Assembly (NCBI RefSeq): GCF_026619415.1
Contig: NZ_JAOVZR010000001.1
Span: forward strand, 806,001 to 870,000
DNA length: 64,000 bases
Reading direction: 5' to 3'
DNA from: Hoeflea algicola
GTDB taxonomy: Bacteria > Pseudomonadota > Alphaproteobacteria > Rhizobiales > Rhizobiaceae
Shown one piece after another: positions 45,733 to 53,544 of this stretch. A program made the position numbers and the translations under genes. The notes under the pieces are model-generated. The model did not search any database. It saw only the letters and a program-made list of their open reading frames with translations, and was not told the DNA's origin. Within the stretch, counting starts at the first letter, position 1. Each line of letters starts with the position of its first letter.

Positions 45733-45873
45733 TCACTTCTTCGCCTTCTTCTGAAATGGGTTGGTTTCCAGCGCCTTGACTGCGGAACCCGCGGTGGCGG
45801 TCGCCTTGACGTCGGTTTTAACCTTCTTCGGCTTTCGGACTTCCTTGCTTGAACGCATTTGACCTTTAGCCAT
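45733..45873 (-). CDS. Small basic protein, 46 residues
   Basis: A short minus-strand frame from ATG 45873 to TGA 45733 encodes a very Lys-rich peptide: MAKGQMRSSKEVRKPKKVK at the N-terminus and PFQKKAKK at the end. Composition resembles small basic proteins annotated in rhizobial genomes; RNA or nucleic-acid binding is conceivable. It lies between the DUF1488 gene and another small gene on the same strand, so the three may form an operon. Confidence 0.6.
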   Translation of the reverse strand: MAKGQMRSSKEVRKPKKVKTDVKATATAGSAVKALETNPFQKKAKK

Positions 45874-45896
45874 GACTTATCCTGTCCCGATGTGCG

Positions 45897-46109
45897 CTAA
45901 GCGCTTGTTTGAGTCTCGACAAGTTCCAGATTGCTGCCCTGCTCCACCCGCTCGTGGTCGAGATCTTCATTGCGAATGCGGTATTGTGGCTGGCCCTGAT
46001 TGTCGGGCAACCGCATCAAGATCTTGAAATCGGCGGGGACCCGCGGCGACAACCCGACCCGTGACTGAAGCACAACGTGCTGTCCCTTGGTGAAGATGCC
46101 TTTTGCCAT
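45897..46109 (-). CDS. Small conserved-type protein, 70 residues
   Basis: A 70-residue protein starting at ATG 46109 with AAGGA eight bases upstream (MAKGIFTKGQHVVLQSRVGL). It is mostly beta-like, with a charged middle (YRIRNEDLDHERV) and no Cys, signal peptide or membrane segment. Its MAKG start echoes the neighbouring basic protein. No function is recognised. Longer starts up to 46385 lack a ribosome binding site. Confidence 0.65.
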   Translation of the reverse strand: MAKGIFTKGQHVVLQSRVGLSPRVPADFKILMRLPDNQGQPQYRIRNEDLDHERVEQGSNLELVETQTSA

Positions 46110-46560
46110 AGTCGTGAGTCCTTGAGATGAGAAGCACCGCCAGCCGAAAACTCCGTTGAACGATGCTCGGGCCTTCGGCCCGGCTTCATAAGCCGATTGT
46201 ACAGTGAGAGCGCGATCGGAACTGTTATGCAAATAACAAGCGAAAAATGTCGGCGGTCGTAAATGCGGCGCTGACATTGGGCGTTTGGCGGTCTGCGGTT
46301 GCACCATCCACCCCAATTGAGGCTTATCAAAGGCACGCGCCATCTTTGCCGCGGTGTCGCCACATGTTTGCCGCAGCGCACCCAATCTGTGCTAGGTTCG
46401 GTTTTCCACCGTGCAGACCATTGCCGCTGTGTATTATTTCAGCGGAACGGAATGACGTCGCAAACGTTGCCTGACCGTATCCCGACTGCATTTGATGCAT
46501 CTTGCCTCGCCGCCACAGCGGCTTTCCGCCAATGTCTCTCACCAACAGAAAGCGCCGCTC

Positions 46561-47472
46561 ATGCTGATCAGGTTTGGATTTGAAATTTCGGTAACCTGCA
46601 CACAGCCGGTGCCGATGTTGCTGGCGCTGTCGACCCACACCGAATTTGCCGGCCGGCTGATCGGCGTTGATCAGGTCCGCTCCGACCGCGCAGCACCGAT
46701 TACCGAATATGTCGATACCTATGGCAACCGGATTTCACGCACGGTTGCAGAGCCGGGCTGGACCACCTTCTGGTCCGACTGTGTTGCCGAAGTTGACGGC
46801 CAGCCAGACAATATCCCCTATGGCGCGATCCAGCACCGGATCGAGGACCTGCCGCACGAAACGCTCAATTTCCTGACCGCCAGCCGTTATTGTGACTCCG
46901 ACAGCCTGGCCAATTTTGCCTGGGCCAATTTTGGTGGCACCAACGAGGGCTGGGACCGGGTGGCCGCTATCTGCGCCTATGTTCATAACCACGTGACGTT
47001 CGGCTATAAATTTGGCCGCCCTGACAAGACCGCGCGCGATGTGCTGGAAGAAAAAAGCGGCGTCTGCCGTGACTTCGCCCATCTTGGCGTCTCGCTGTGC
47101 CGGGCCATGAACATCCCTGCCCGCTATGCCAGCGGCTATCTTGGCGACATCGGCGTTCCCGATACCGGCTTTGACGATTTCTGCGCCTGGTTCGAAGTCT
47201 ATCTCGGCGGACGCTGGCACACGGTTGACGCCCGCTACAATGCTCCGCGGATCGGCCGGATTCTGATGGTGCGCGGTTCGGATGCCTCCGATGTCGCCAT
47301 GATCACCTCGTTTGGCGCCTATCAACTGGCCAATTTCAGGGTTTGGACCACCGAAATCAATGATCAAACGACCGATTCCGAGCTGTTGTCAATGCTTGAA
47401 ACACGGCCTGAACCCCGCGCTTCCGGGCCGGATTTCGGCTCTGCCGTGCCAGGTGCAGTGCATCTGATCTGA
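46561..47472 (+). CDS. Transglutaminase-like protein with altered catalytic position
   Basis: A 303-residue protein with an N-terminal beta domain and a transglutaminase core in the C-terminal half. The nucleophile region is KSGVCRDFAHLGVSLCRAMN with Cys near residue 187. Where the core usually has His (DFHAWxE), this protein has Cys (DDFCAWFEVYLGGRW), although the later Asp region (TVDARYN) is near its place. It may have shifted chemistry or only a structural role. ATG 46561 has no strong ribosome binding site. It is transcribed away from the small genes at 45.4-46.1 kb. Confidence 0.84.
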   Translation: MLIRFGFEISVTCTQPVPMLLALSTHTEFAGRLIGVDQVRSDRAAPITEYVDTYGNRISRTVAEPGWTTFWSDCVAEVDGQPDNIPYGAIQHRIEDLPHETLNFLTASRYCDSDSLANFAWANFGGTNEGWDRVAAICAYVHNHVTFGYKFGRPDKTARDVLEEKSGVCRDFAHLGVSLCRAMNIPARYASGYLGDIGVPDTGFDDFCAWFEVYLGGRWHTVDARYNAPRIGRILMVRGSDASDVAMITSFGAYQLANFRVWTTEINDQTTDSELLSMLETRPEPRASGPDFGSAVPGAVHLI

Positions 47473-47541
47473 CGCTTGAAGGGCGCATGGGGTAAAACCG
47501 GGGAACCTTGCTGCGGGGCAGAGAGAATGTGTTTCAAAAGT

Positions 47542-47556
47542 GTTCAGGTTCGGTTC
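47542..47556 (+). promoter_or_regulatory. Possible LexA box upstream of a 45-residue membrane peptide
   Basis: GTTC-AGGTTCG-GTTC matches the alphaproteobacterial LexA consensus GTTC-N7-GTTC exactly at the eight fixed positions. It lies 49 bp upstream of the ATG at 47606. The spacer is GC-richer than in the ssb box, and about two such matches are expected by chance in 64 kb on both strands, so this is only suggestive. Confidence 0.4.
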
Positions 47557-47605
47557 AGACACAATTTGCGATGATGTCTTCAACAACGAATGAGAGGACA
47601 TCGAC

Positions 47606-47743
47606 ATGACCCTGGCCCTGGCACTGCTTTCCCTGATGATCGTCATGCTTTTCAGCGCGTTGGTGATCGGCGCCATGCGGCAGTCGGTGCCGCGCCCTGC
47701 CCCCGCCCCGGTATGGTCACACGACCGCAGTGCTCGCCGCTGA
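47606..47743 (+). CDS. Small membrane peptide, 45 residues (possible SOS-induced)
   Basis: A short frame begins at ATG 47606, with GAGGA eight bases upstream. It encodes one hydrophobic helix (residues 2-23, TLALALLSLMIVMLFSALVI) and a Pro/Arg-rich tail (RPAPAPVWSHDRSARR). A GTTC-N7-GTTC LexA-type box lies 49 bp upstream. In Caulobacter the 29-residue inner-membrane SidA is an SOS-induced division inhibitor, and this has the same architecture without recognisable sequence similarity. The gene is supported by start, helix and context only. Confidence 0.5.
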   Translation: MTLALALLSLMIVMLFSALVIGAMRQSVPRPAPAPVWSHDRSARR

Positions 47744-47857
47744 TCGGCGCTTGCAAGTCAATCGCCACCGAAGCCGCCGCGCCCGGCTTTTTCCCTTGAT
47801 ACAAACCGCCCACCGGCACAGCCGCCCTGTCGCGCCTCCAGCATCAGCTCTCTGTGT

Positions 47858-48763
47858 TCAGTCTTGCTGCAGCGGTTCAGCCGTCTGAAACATCGCTGAA
47901 ATTCGGTCGGCCAGCGCCCGCACCCGTCGTGGCTGAGCCCGGCTGGGCGGAAACAGCATTTGCAGCGGCGTTGCCGGCGGCGCGTAATCGGCAAGCAATT
48001 CGACCAGTTTTCCGGCTCTGATGTCCGGTCCCACATCCAGCTCCGACTTGAGCATGATTCCGTGACCGGCAAGACACCATTGCCGCACCAGCGCGCCGTC
48101 ATTGGCCACTCGGTCGCCACGCACGGTGACAATCTGCGGCATCGCCCCGCGGCCCAATCTCCAGACATTGTCGAGATTGCCGCCAAACCGCATCACCAGG
48201 CAATTATGCTGTTTGAGGTCGACCGGCTTGTCGGGCGCGCCATGTTTTTCGATATAACTCGGCGCGGCACAAACCACGCGGCGGCGCAGGCCAAGTGATC
48301 GAACCCGCAGCGAACTGTCGATTACCGTTCCGAACCGCAGGGCAATGTCAAACCCGTCGCCGACCAGATCGACAAAGCCGTCCGACAGCATCAGATCGAC
48401 CGAAATCGCCGGGTGATCGGACAGAAACCGATTGATCTCGTCAGAGACCAGCGTTCGGCCGATATCGCTCGGCGCGCTGATCCGGATTGGTCCTGACAGG
48501 GTTTCGGCACCGTGACGGATGCTGGCCTCGAGATCGGCAACCTCGCCAAGCACCTGTTTGGCGCCTTCGACCAGCGTCCGGCCTTCCTCAGTCAGGCTGA
48601 TGGCGCGTGTGGTTCGATTCAGCAAGGCAACGCCATAATGGGCTTCGAGCGCGGCAAGCCGTTCCGACACGGTGGTCGAGGACAGCCCGGCCTCGCGTCC
48701 GGCAGCCGTCAGACTACCTTTTTCGACGATTTGCAGGAACAGGGCGATATTGTTGAGCAACAT
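47858..48763 (-). CDS. LysR-family transcriptional regulator
   Basis: A 301-residue regulator with winged HTH near the N-terminus (GSLTAAGREAGLSSTTVSERLAALE) and a LysR effector domain. ATG 48763 (MLLNNIALFLQ) matches the usual start. It is divergent from the monooxygenase-SDR-MDR genes starting at 48861, with 97 bp between, the classical LysR arrangement, so it probably controls those genes. LysR proteins in such quinone-reductase or SDR clusters often sense reactive small molecules; the inducer is unknown here. Confidence 0.92.
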   Translation of the reverse strand: MLLNNIALFLQIVEKGSLTAAGREAGLSSTTVSERLAALEAHYGVALLNRTTRAISLTEEGRTLVEGAKQVLGEVADLEASIRHGAETLSGPIRISAPSDIGRTLVSDEINRFLSDHPAISVDLMLSDGFVDLVGDGFDIALRFGTVIDSSLRVRSLGLRRRVVCAAPSYIEKHGAPDKPVDLKQHNCLVMRFGGNLDNVWRLGRGAMPQIVTVRGDRVANDGALVRQWCLAGHGIMLKSELDVGPDIRAGKLVELLADYAPPATPLQMLFPPSRAQPRRVRALADRISAMFQTAEPLQQD

Positions 48764-48860
48764 TGTACGGCTAATCCGGATTATGAATTTGCACCATGCC
48801 CGTTTATCCGGCCGTGGCAAGCAGCTACTTCCACAACATCATAAACCTGGAAACCCGCCC

Positions 48861-49151
48861 ATGACCACGCTGACCATCGTCGCAAACATTCACGCCAATC
48901 CCGACCAGACCGAGCTGGTCAGAGCGGAGCTTGAAAAACTGCTCCCCATCACCCGTGCCGAAAACGGCTGCCTGCAGTACGACCTGCACCGCGACAACGA
49001 CAATCCGGCGCATTTCATGTTCTTCGAAAAGTGGGAATCGCGCGAACTGTGGCAGACCCACATGAATGCGCCGCATCTGGCTGCCTACATGAAGGCCACC
49101 GACGGCGCCGTTGCGGAATTCATACTCAACGAGATGAGCAGCATCGGCTGA
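48861..49151 (+). CDS. Antibiotic biosynthesis monooxygenase (ABM) domain protein
   Basis: A 96-residue dimeric alpha+beta barrel protein of the ABM/YgiN type, as in quinol monooxygenases. Recognisable parts are ENGCLQYDLHRDNDNP near residue 38, MFFEKWESRELWQTHMNAPHL near 55 and a short C-terminal helix. It probably oxidises or binds a quinol-like small molecule. It is the first gene of a group with an SDR and an MDR protein facing the LysR gene. Confidence 0.87.
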   Translation: MTTLTIVANIHANPDQTELVRAELEKLLPITRAENGCLQYDLHRDNDNPAHFMFFEKWESRELWQTHMNAPHLAAYMKATDGAVAEFILNEMSSIG

Positions 49152-49226
49152 TCAAGCCGGCTCTTTTGACCGCCGGCACGGTTTCGACCTTTGCCGGCGG
49201 CAATCGCATTCAGGAAAGGCAACCCC

Positions 49227-50054
49227 ATGCACAAGACCATCCTCATTACCGGCGCCACCGACGGCATTGGTTTCGAAACGGCAAAGATGCTGGCTGCCGA
49301 TGGCCATCACCTGCTTGTACACGGGCGCAACCCGGACAAGCTGCGGCAGGCGCAAGCGGCGCTTTCGGCATTGTCGGATGACGCCCGCATCGAGACATTT
49401 CTGGCTGATCTCTCGCACATGCCCGACGTCAAGGCGCTGGCGGCCGCGGTCACTCAAAAACACACCCGCCTTGATGTGCTGATCAACAACGCCGGCGTTT
49501 ACACCGCCGCCGACCCGCGTACCGATGACGGGCTTGATGTGCGTTTTGCGGTCAACACCTATGCACCCTATCTGCTCACCCGGCTTTTGTTGCCGCTGTT
49601 TGGCGCATCGGGACGGGTGGTCAATCTGTCTTCCGCTGCCCAGGCACCGGTTGACCTGCAGGCGCTGGCCGGCAAGGGCCAACTCGGCGATGGCGCAGCC
49701 TACGCGCAAAGCAAGCTGGCGCTGACGATGTGGTCGCGCAGTCTCGGACTCGAGCTCAGCAAAACCGGCCCGGCGATCATTGCCGTCAATCCGGGCTCCA
49801 TGCTTGGCAGCAAGATGGTCAGGCAGGCGTTCGGTGTGGCCGGCGGCGATCTCCGCATTGGAGCAGACATCCTTGTTCGCGCAGCCTTTTCCGAGGAGTT
49901 CGCCTCGGCAACAGGGACCTATTTCGACAATGATTCCGGGGCCTTTGCCGCTCCTCACCCCGATGCACTCGATCCCAACAAGTGCGCCGAAATCATCCGC
50001 GTTATCAAGGCCGTTCTGGCCGACCTACCCAATACGAATGGAGAAATTCAATGA
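49227..50054 (+). CDS. SDR-family oxidoreductase
   Basis: A 275-residue short-chain dehydrogenase with TGATDGIGFETAK near residue 8, NNAGVYTAAD near 90, and SSAA...YAQSKLALTMW with the catalytic Tyr and Lys near 155. AGGAAAGG precedes ATG 49227. It is translationally coupled to the following MDR gene by an ATGA overlap (50051-50054). The substrate is unknown. Confidence 0.88.
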   Translation: MHKTILITGATDGIGFETAKMLAADGHHLLVHGRNPDKLRQAQAALSALSDDARIETFLADLSHMPDVKALAAAVTQKHTRLDVLINNAGVYTAADPRTDDGLDVRFAVNTYAPYLLTRLLLPLFGASGRVVNLSSAAQAPVDLQALAGKGQLGDGAAYAQSKLALTMWSRSLGLELSKTGPAIIAVNPGSMLGSKMVRQAFGVAGGDLRIGADILVRAAFSEEFASATGTYFDNDSGAFAAPHPDALDPNKCAEIIRVIKAVLADLPNTNGEIQ

Positions 50055-51061
50055 AGGCCGTAGCCCTGACACACTATTTGCCGGTTGAAAATCCGGATGC
50101 CTTTCTCGATGTCGACCTGCCCAAGCCGACAGCCACCGGACGTGACCTGCTGGTCGCGGTGAAGGCGGTTTCGGTCAATCCGGTCGACACCAAGGTTCGC
50201 GCGCCCAAGGACAAGGTCGAAGAAACCCCGCGGGTAATCGGCTATGACGCCTCCGGCGTGGTCGAGGCCGTCGGCCCCGATGTGACCTTGTTCAAGGTTG
50301 GCGACGAAGTCTTTTATGCCGGTGACATCACCCGTCCGGGCACCAACCAGCAGTTCCATCTGGTTGACGAACGTATCGTCGGCTTCAAGCCCAAAAGTCT
50401 GGGCTTTGCCGAATCCGCAGCGCTGCCGCTGACCACAATTACCGCCTATGAGGCCTTCTTCGACCGGCTGGGCATTGACCGTGAAGGTGCCGACAAGGGC
50501 GAGAGCGTTCTCATCATCGGCGCCGGCGGTGGCGTCGGCTCGATTGCGATCCAGCTTGCAAAGGCCGCCGGCCTCGTGGTGATCGCCACCGCGTCGCGGC
50601 CGGAAACCACCGCCTGGGTCAAACAGCTTGGCGCCGACCATGTCGTCAATCACCGCGAGGACATGGTTGCACAGGTCCGGGCACTCGGATTCCAGCATGT
50701 CGATCATATCGCCATCTTCAACGACATGCACCATTGGCAGACGGCGGTTGAACTGATCCGGCCACAGGGCGGCATCGTTTCGATCGACGACACCGACCTG
50801 CCGATGCCGATGGACGGCATGAAGATGAAGGCGGCCAGCCTGCATTGGGAATTCATGTTCGCGCGCGCCATGCACCAGACGCCCGACATGATCGAGCAGC
50901 ACAGGCTGCTCAGCTATGTGGCAAGCGAAATTGACGCCGGGCGCATCCGCACCACGCTCGACACCGTGTTGAGCCCGATCAACGCGGAAAACATGCGAAA
51001 AGCCCATGCGTTGATCGAGACCGGCCAGGCCAAGGGCAAGATCGTCGTCGAGGGCTTTTAA
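50051..51061 (+). CDS. Zinc-binding-dehydrogenase-like MDR protein (quinone reductase group)
   Basis: A 336-residue medium-chain reductase with GroES-like N-terminal domain (VKAVSVNPVDTKVR near 38) and a Rossmann segment IIGAGGGVGSIAIQLAKAAG near residue 155. Zinc cysteines are absent, so it is likely a zinc-free quinone or enone reductase (ZTA1/QOR-type). Its ATG overlaps the SDR stop codon. With the ABM protein and SDR it looks like a small redox or detoxification module under the divergent LysR. Confidence 0.88.
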   Translation: MKAVALTHYLPVENPDAFLDVDLPKPTATGRDLLVAVKAVSVNPVDTKVRAPKDKVEETPRVIGYDASGVVEAVGPDVTLFKVGDEVFYAGDITRPGTNQQFHLVDERIVGFKPKSLGFAESAALPLTTITAYEAFFDRLGIDREGADKGESVLIIGAGGGVGSIAIQLAKAAGLVVIATASRPETTAWVKQLGADHVVNHREDMVAQVRALGFQHVDHIAIFNDMHHWQTAVELIRPQGGIVSIDDTDLPMPMDGMKMKAASLHWEFMFARAMHQTPDMIEQHRLLSYVASEIDAGRIRTTLDTVLSPINAENMRKAHALIETGQAKGKIVVEGF

Positions 51062-51155
51062 GCCAGCGTTGCCTGCGACACGCCTAACAAACTGAATAAT
51101 TGGCGGCCCGGCCGATGGAAAAATCCGTCGGCCGGGCCGTTCGCGCTAAACCCGC

Positions 51156-51527
51156 TCAGCGGTTGGTGCTGGCCACCGCCCGCACCCGGTGCCCGTCCGG
51201 ATCGGTTGCCACAAATGTATGGCCGAACGGCATTTCGACGGGATCGAGAATGATCTTGTGGCCCTTGGCGACCCAGTCCGCATGCAGCTTCACCAGGCTT
51301 TCCCGATCGGCGACATTGAAGGAAATCTCGCTGCTGCCGGGCGCGCTCTGTCCATCAGGATCAGCTTCCGACGCAGCCCACAGTCCGAGCAGCACGCTGT
51401 CGCTGAGCGGCAGCATGGAAAACACCGGATTGGACTGGATCAGCGGCCGCTCAAGCAGCGCGGAATAGAATGCCCCGCTGGCAACGGGATCGGCGACGTG
51501 CAGCACCACCATGTCAAATTTCAGCAT
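51156..51527 (-). CDS. VOC-family protein
   Basis: A 123-residue glyoxalase-fold protein, two beta-alpha-beta-beta-beta modules: MVVLHVADPVASGAFYSALL at the start and GHTFVATDPDGHRVRAVA at the end. Of the usual metal ligands, His near residue 10 is present, but the final Glu is replaced (HRVRAV), so metal catalysis is doubtful; it may bind a ligand or confer resistance. It lies 91 bp downstream of a WYL-type regulator gene on the same strand, a frequent pairing in which the regulator controls the VOC gene. Confidence 0.82.
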   Translation of the reverse strand: MLKFDMVVLHVADPVASGAFYSALLERPLIQSNPVFSMLPLSDSVLLGLWAASEADPDGQSAPGSSEISFNVADRESLVKLHADWVAKGHKIILDPVEMPFGHTFVATDPDGHRVRAVASTNR

Positions 51528-51618
51528 TTTGTCGTCTCCATCTGGTTCAACCGGGTCTTGCGACCATGGGTGGAGATTACAATTTCATGCTGCCAATTAA
51601 TGTCAGCAGTAAAGCAAG

Positions 51619-52323
51619 TCAGCCATCCAGTTTTGAACGCAGCGGGATGCCTTCCTTGGCCTGCCAGGCTTTCATCAGCGCGGCGCGGCGTTGCGGGTAG
51701 GTTTCGGCTTCCACCCGCAGGCCGGCGATCCGGTCGGCGCGAAAATGCCGAAAGTCCTGCCGCAGCTCGCACCAGGCGACAATCACCCGGACCCTGTCGA
51801 AAAACGCCAACGCAATCGGCCAGATGGTGCGCTCGCTACATTGACCCACCGCATCGGCATAATCGATTGCCAGCTTGCGCTGCCGCCGGATCGCCTCGCG
51901 GATGGTCGGCAATTCGGCCTCTCCCGCGGCAATCGGCGCGCCGGGCGCAACCAGCAAGGTGCTGTCATCAAGACCGGCCTTGAGATCGGCAGGCAACACC
52001 GCGGCGATCTTGACCAGCGCGTTGCGCGCCGCCTGGCCAAGCGATGTATCGGTCCGCTCCGCCACCCAGCGCGAGCCGAGCACCAGCGCCTCGATCTCTT
52101 CTTCCGAAAACATCAGCGGCGGCAGCATGAAGCCGGGCTTGAGCACGAAGCCGACGCCCGCCTCCCCGTCAATCGCCGCCCCTTGCGCCTTGAGCGCATC
52201 GATGTCGCGGTAAACCGTCCGCAGCGACACGCCAAGCTCATCGGCCAGCCGCTGCCCGCTGACCGGACGCTTGTGACGTCGGAACAACTGGATCAGATCA
52301 AGAAGGCGTGCGGCGCGGGACAA
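51619..52323 (-). CDS. HTH/WYL-domain transcriptional regulator (YafY-like)
   Basis: A 234-residue regulator with an N-terminal DeoR-like winged HTH (LIQLFRRHKRPVSGQRLADELGVSLRTVYRDIDALK) and a C-terminal WYL domain around residue 130-200 (IREAIRRQRKLAIDYADA, VRVIVAWCELRQDFRHFRADRI). TTG 52323 is chosen because GGAG sits seven bases upstream and the family commonly starts with (M)SRAARLLDLI. A longer frame from 52416 lacks a good site. It probably regulates the VOC gene downstream. Confidence 0.87.
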   Translation of the reverse strand: MSRAARLLDLIQLFRRHKRPVSGQRLADELGVSLRTVYRDIDALKAQGAAIDGEAGVGFVLKPGFMLPPLMFSEEEIEALVLGSRWVAERTDTSLGQAARNALVKIAAVLPADLKAGLDDSTLLVAPGAPIAAGEAELPTIREAIRRQRKLAIDYADAVGQCSERTIWPIALAFFDRVRVIVAWCELRQDFRHFRADRIAGLRVEAETYPQRRAALMKAWQAKEGIPLRSKLDG

Positions 52324-52500
52324 ATGTGGGCTCCAGGAACAATGCGGCCAATTCGCCTGCCTACCAGATCCTACTGCCAGAATGTGGCAGGAGGAAACAT
52401 GCTTGTTCACTCTCATGCGTATACGCCATGCGCATCAGATGGTAGCCGCCACACCTATGCGGATTTGTGCGACAACCAGATCTCGCCACATCGCTGACTG

Positions 52501-52902
52501 TTATTCAGCCTTTGCCATTTTCGTTGTCTTCGCAGTTTTCTTCTTGGCTTGATTGAACTCGATCGCCGCGCGGATCAGGCTCTGCAGCGCCGGTTCATCA
52601 ACCGCGTCACCCTCGAGAAAATCGATCGCGCGGCGGGTGTTGCCGCGGTCGTCGGCATTGAACAGCTTGTCCGGGTCCGGCAATCGCGCGCCATGCATGA
52701 AGGTGAGCTTGACCTTGGCCTTGTGGGCATTGCCGACCGCAATTATGCCGTCGCGCGACCAGACAGGACTGCCCATCCATTTCCATTCCTCGATGATCTC
52801 CGGATCGGAAGCCAGGATGGCCTTGCGGACTATTGCCAGCGTCTCGCCACGCCAGTCGGCGGTTTCAGCAATCAACTGATCAATCTGCTCGGATGGGGTC
52901 AT
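52501..52902 (-). CDS. DUF1801 domain-containing protein
   Basis: A 133-residue protein of the DUF1801 (YdhG-like) fold. It shows the WRGETLAIVRKAILASDPEIIEEWKWMGSPVWSRDG N-terminal pattern and KVKLTFMHGARLPDP in the middle, with a basic Lys-rich C-terminal tail after residue 115. Some members are called iron chaperone-like, but the function is not established. AGAGGAA precedes ATG 52902. Confidence 0.82.
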   Translation of the reverse strand: MTPSEQIDQLIAETADWRGETLAIVRKAILASDPEIIEEWKWMGSPVWSRDGIIAVGNAHKAKVKLTFMHGARLPDPDKLFNADDRGNTRRAIDFLEGDAVDEPALQSLIRAAIEFNQAKKKTAKTTKMAKAE

Positions 52903-53201
52903 GGGTTCCTCTCGAATCTATCTCGTTTTCTTTTGACCGGCAGGCGGCTGAACCCGGTTACGGCTTGGCGGTGCCGGAGCATTGCCTTTCGCCCTATACG
53001 CGCCGCTGGTCGAAGGATGCTCTCATCCGTTTACGGCGTGAACGCGGCAGCACTATTTGCCAGGATAGGGCAGAAGATTATCGGGCACTATCGGCGATGA
53101 GCCCCCGTTCGTTTTTACCTACTATGGCGTGTTGTGAGCGATGCCAATCCATTGCTTTTCGACTCTCGTTCTCTTCGAAAATCTTGAAAAGGAGTTGAGA
53201 C

Positions 53202-53354
53202 ATGGCTGTTAAACACACGCCAACAAACGAAGTTCACAGTGGCACAAAGGGCGGCAAAACGGGATGCGGATTTGATACCAAAGACCACCCGGAGCACTGG
53301 GTGAATTCACATGAGCGCATCACCTGTGACAAGAATGGTTGTAAAAACGAGTAG
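53202..53354 (+). CDS. Small Cys/His protein, 50 residues
   Basis: A short frame from ATG 53202 to TAG 53354, preceded by an excellent AAGGAG seven bases upstream. The peptide is polar: a Lys/Gly-rich start (MAVKHTPTNEVHSGTKGG), then CGFDTKDHPEHWVNSHE and ITCDKNGCKNE. Three Cys (19, 42, 47) and several His could bind a metal such as zinc. No family is named with confidence. It stands alone just left of the IS91-type element, so it could be cargo or resident. Confidence 0.6.
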   Translation: MAVKHTPTNEVHSGTKGGKTGCGFDTKDHPEHWVNSHERITCDKNGCKNE

Positions 53355-53509
53355 CTACGGATTTGAACGGGTCATTGCCGACACGGGGCAGTCCATGGAT
53401 GGATGGCCGCTTTGCGCCCTCTAGCACGAACCCGCTACGCGGGAGGGGGCTCGCGGTGAGGCTGGTGTGACTATCTGAGGTTCTAGGCACGCCGTTAGTG
53501 TTGGCTGAC

Positions 53510-53544
53510 CATGGAGTTCCTTTCAACAGGAGGAACTTTCCATG
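53510..53544 (+). promoter_or_regulatory. Hairpin hiding the integrase ribosome binding site and start
   Basis: CATGGA-GTTCCT (53510-53521) can pair with AGGAAC-TT-TCCATG (53531-53544) around a nine-base loop, with a two-base bulge. The right arm and loop contain the AGGAGG (53528-53533) and the ATG (53542) of the integrase gene. If it forms in the mRNA it would block ribosome entry, limiting integrase expression. Confidence 0.55.
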
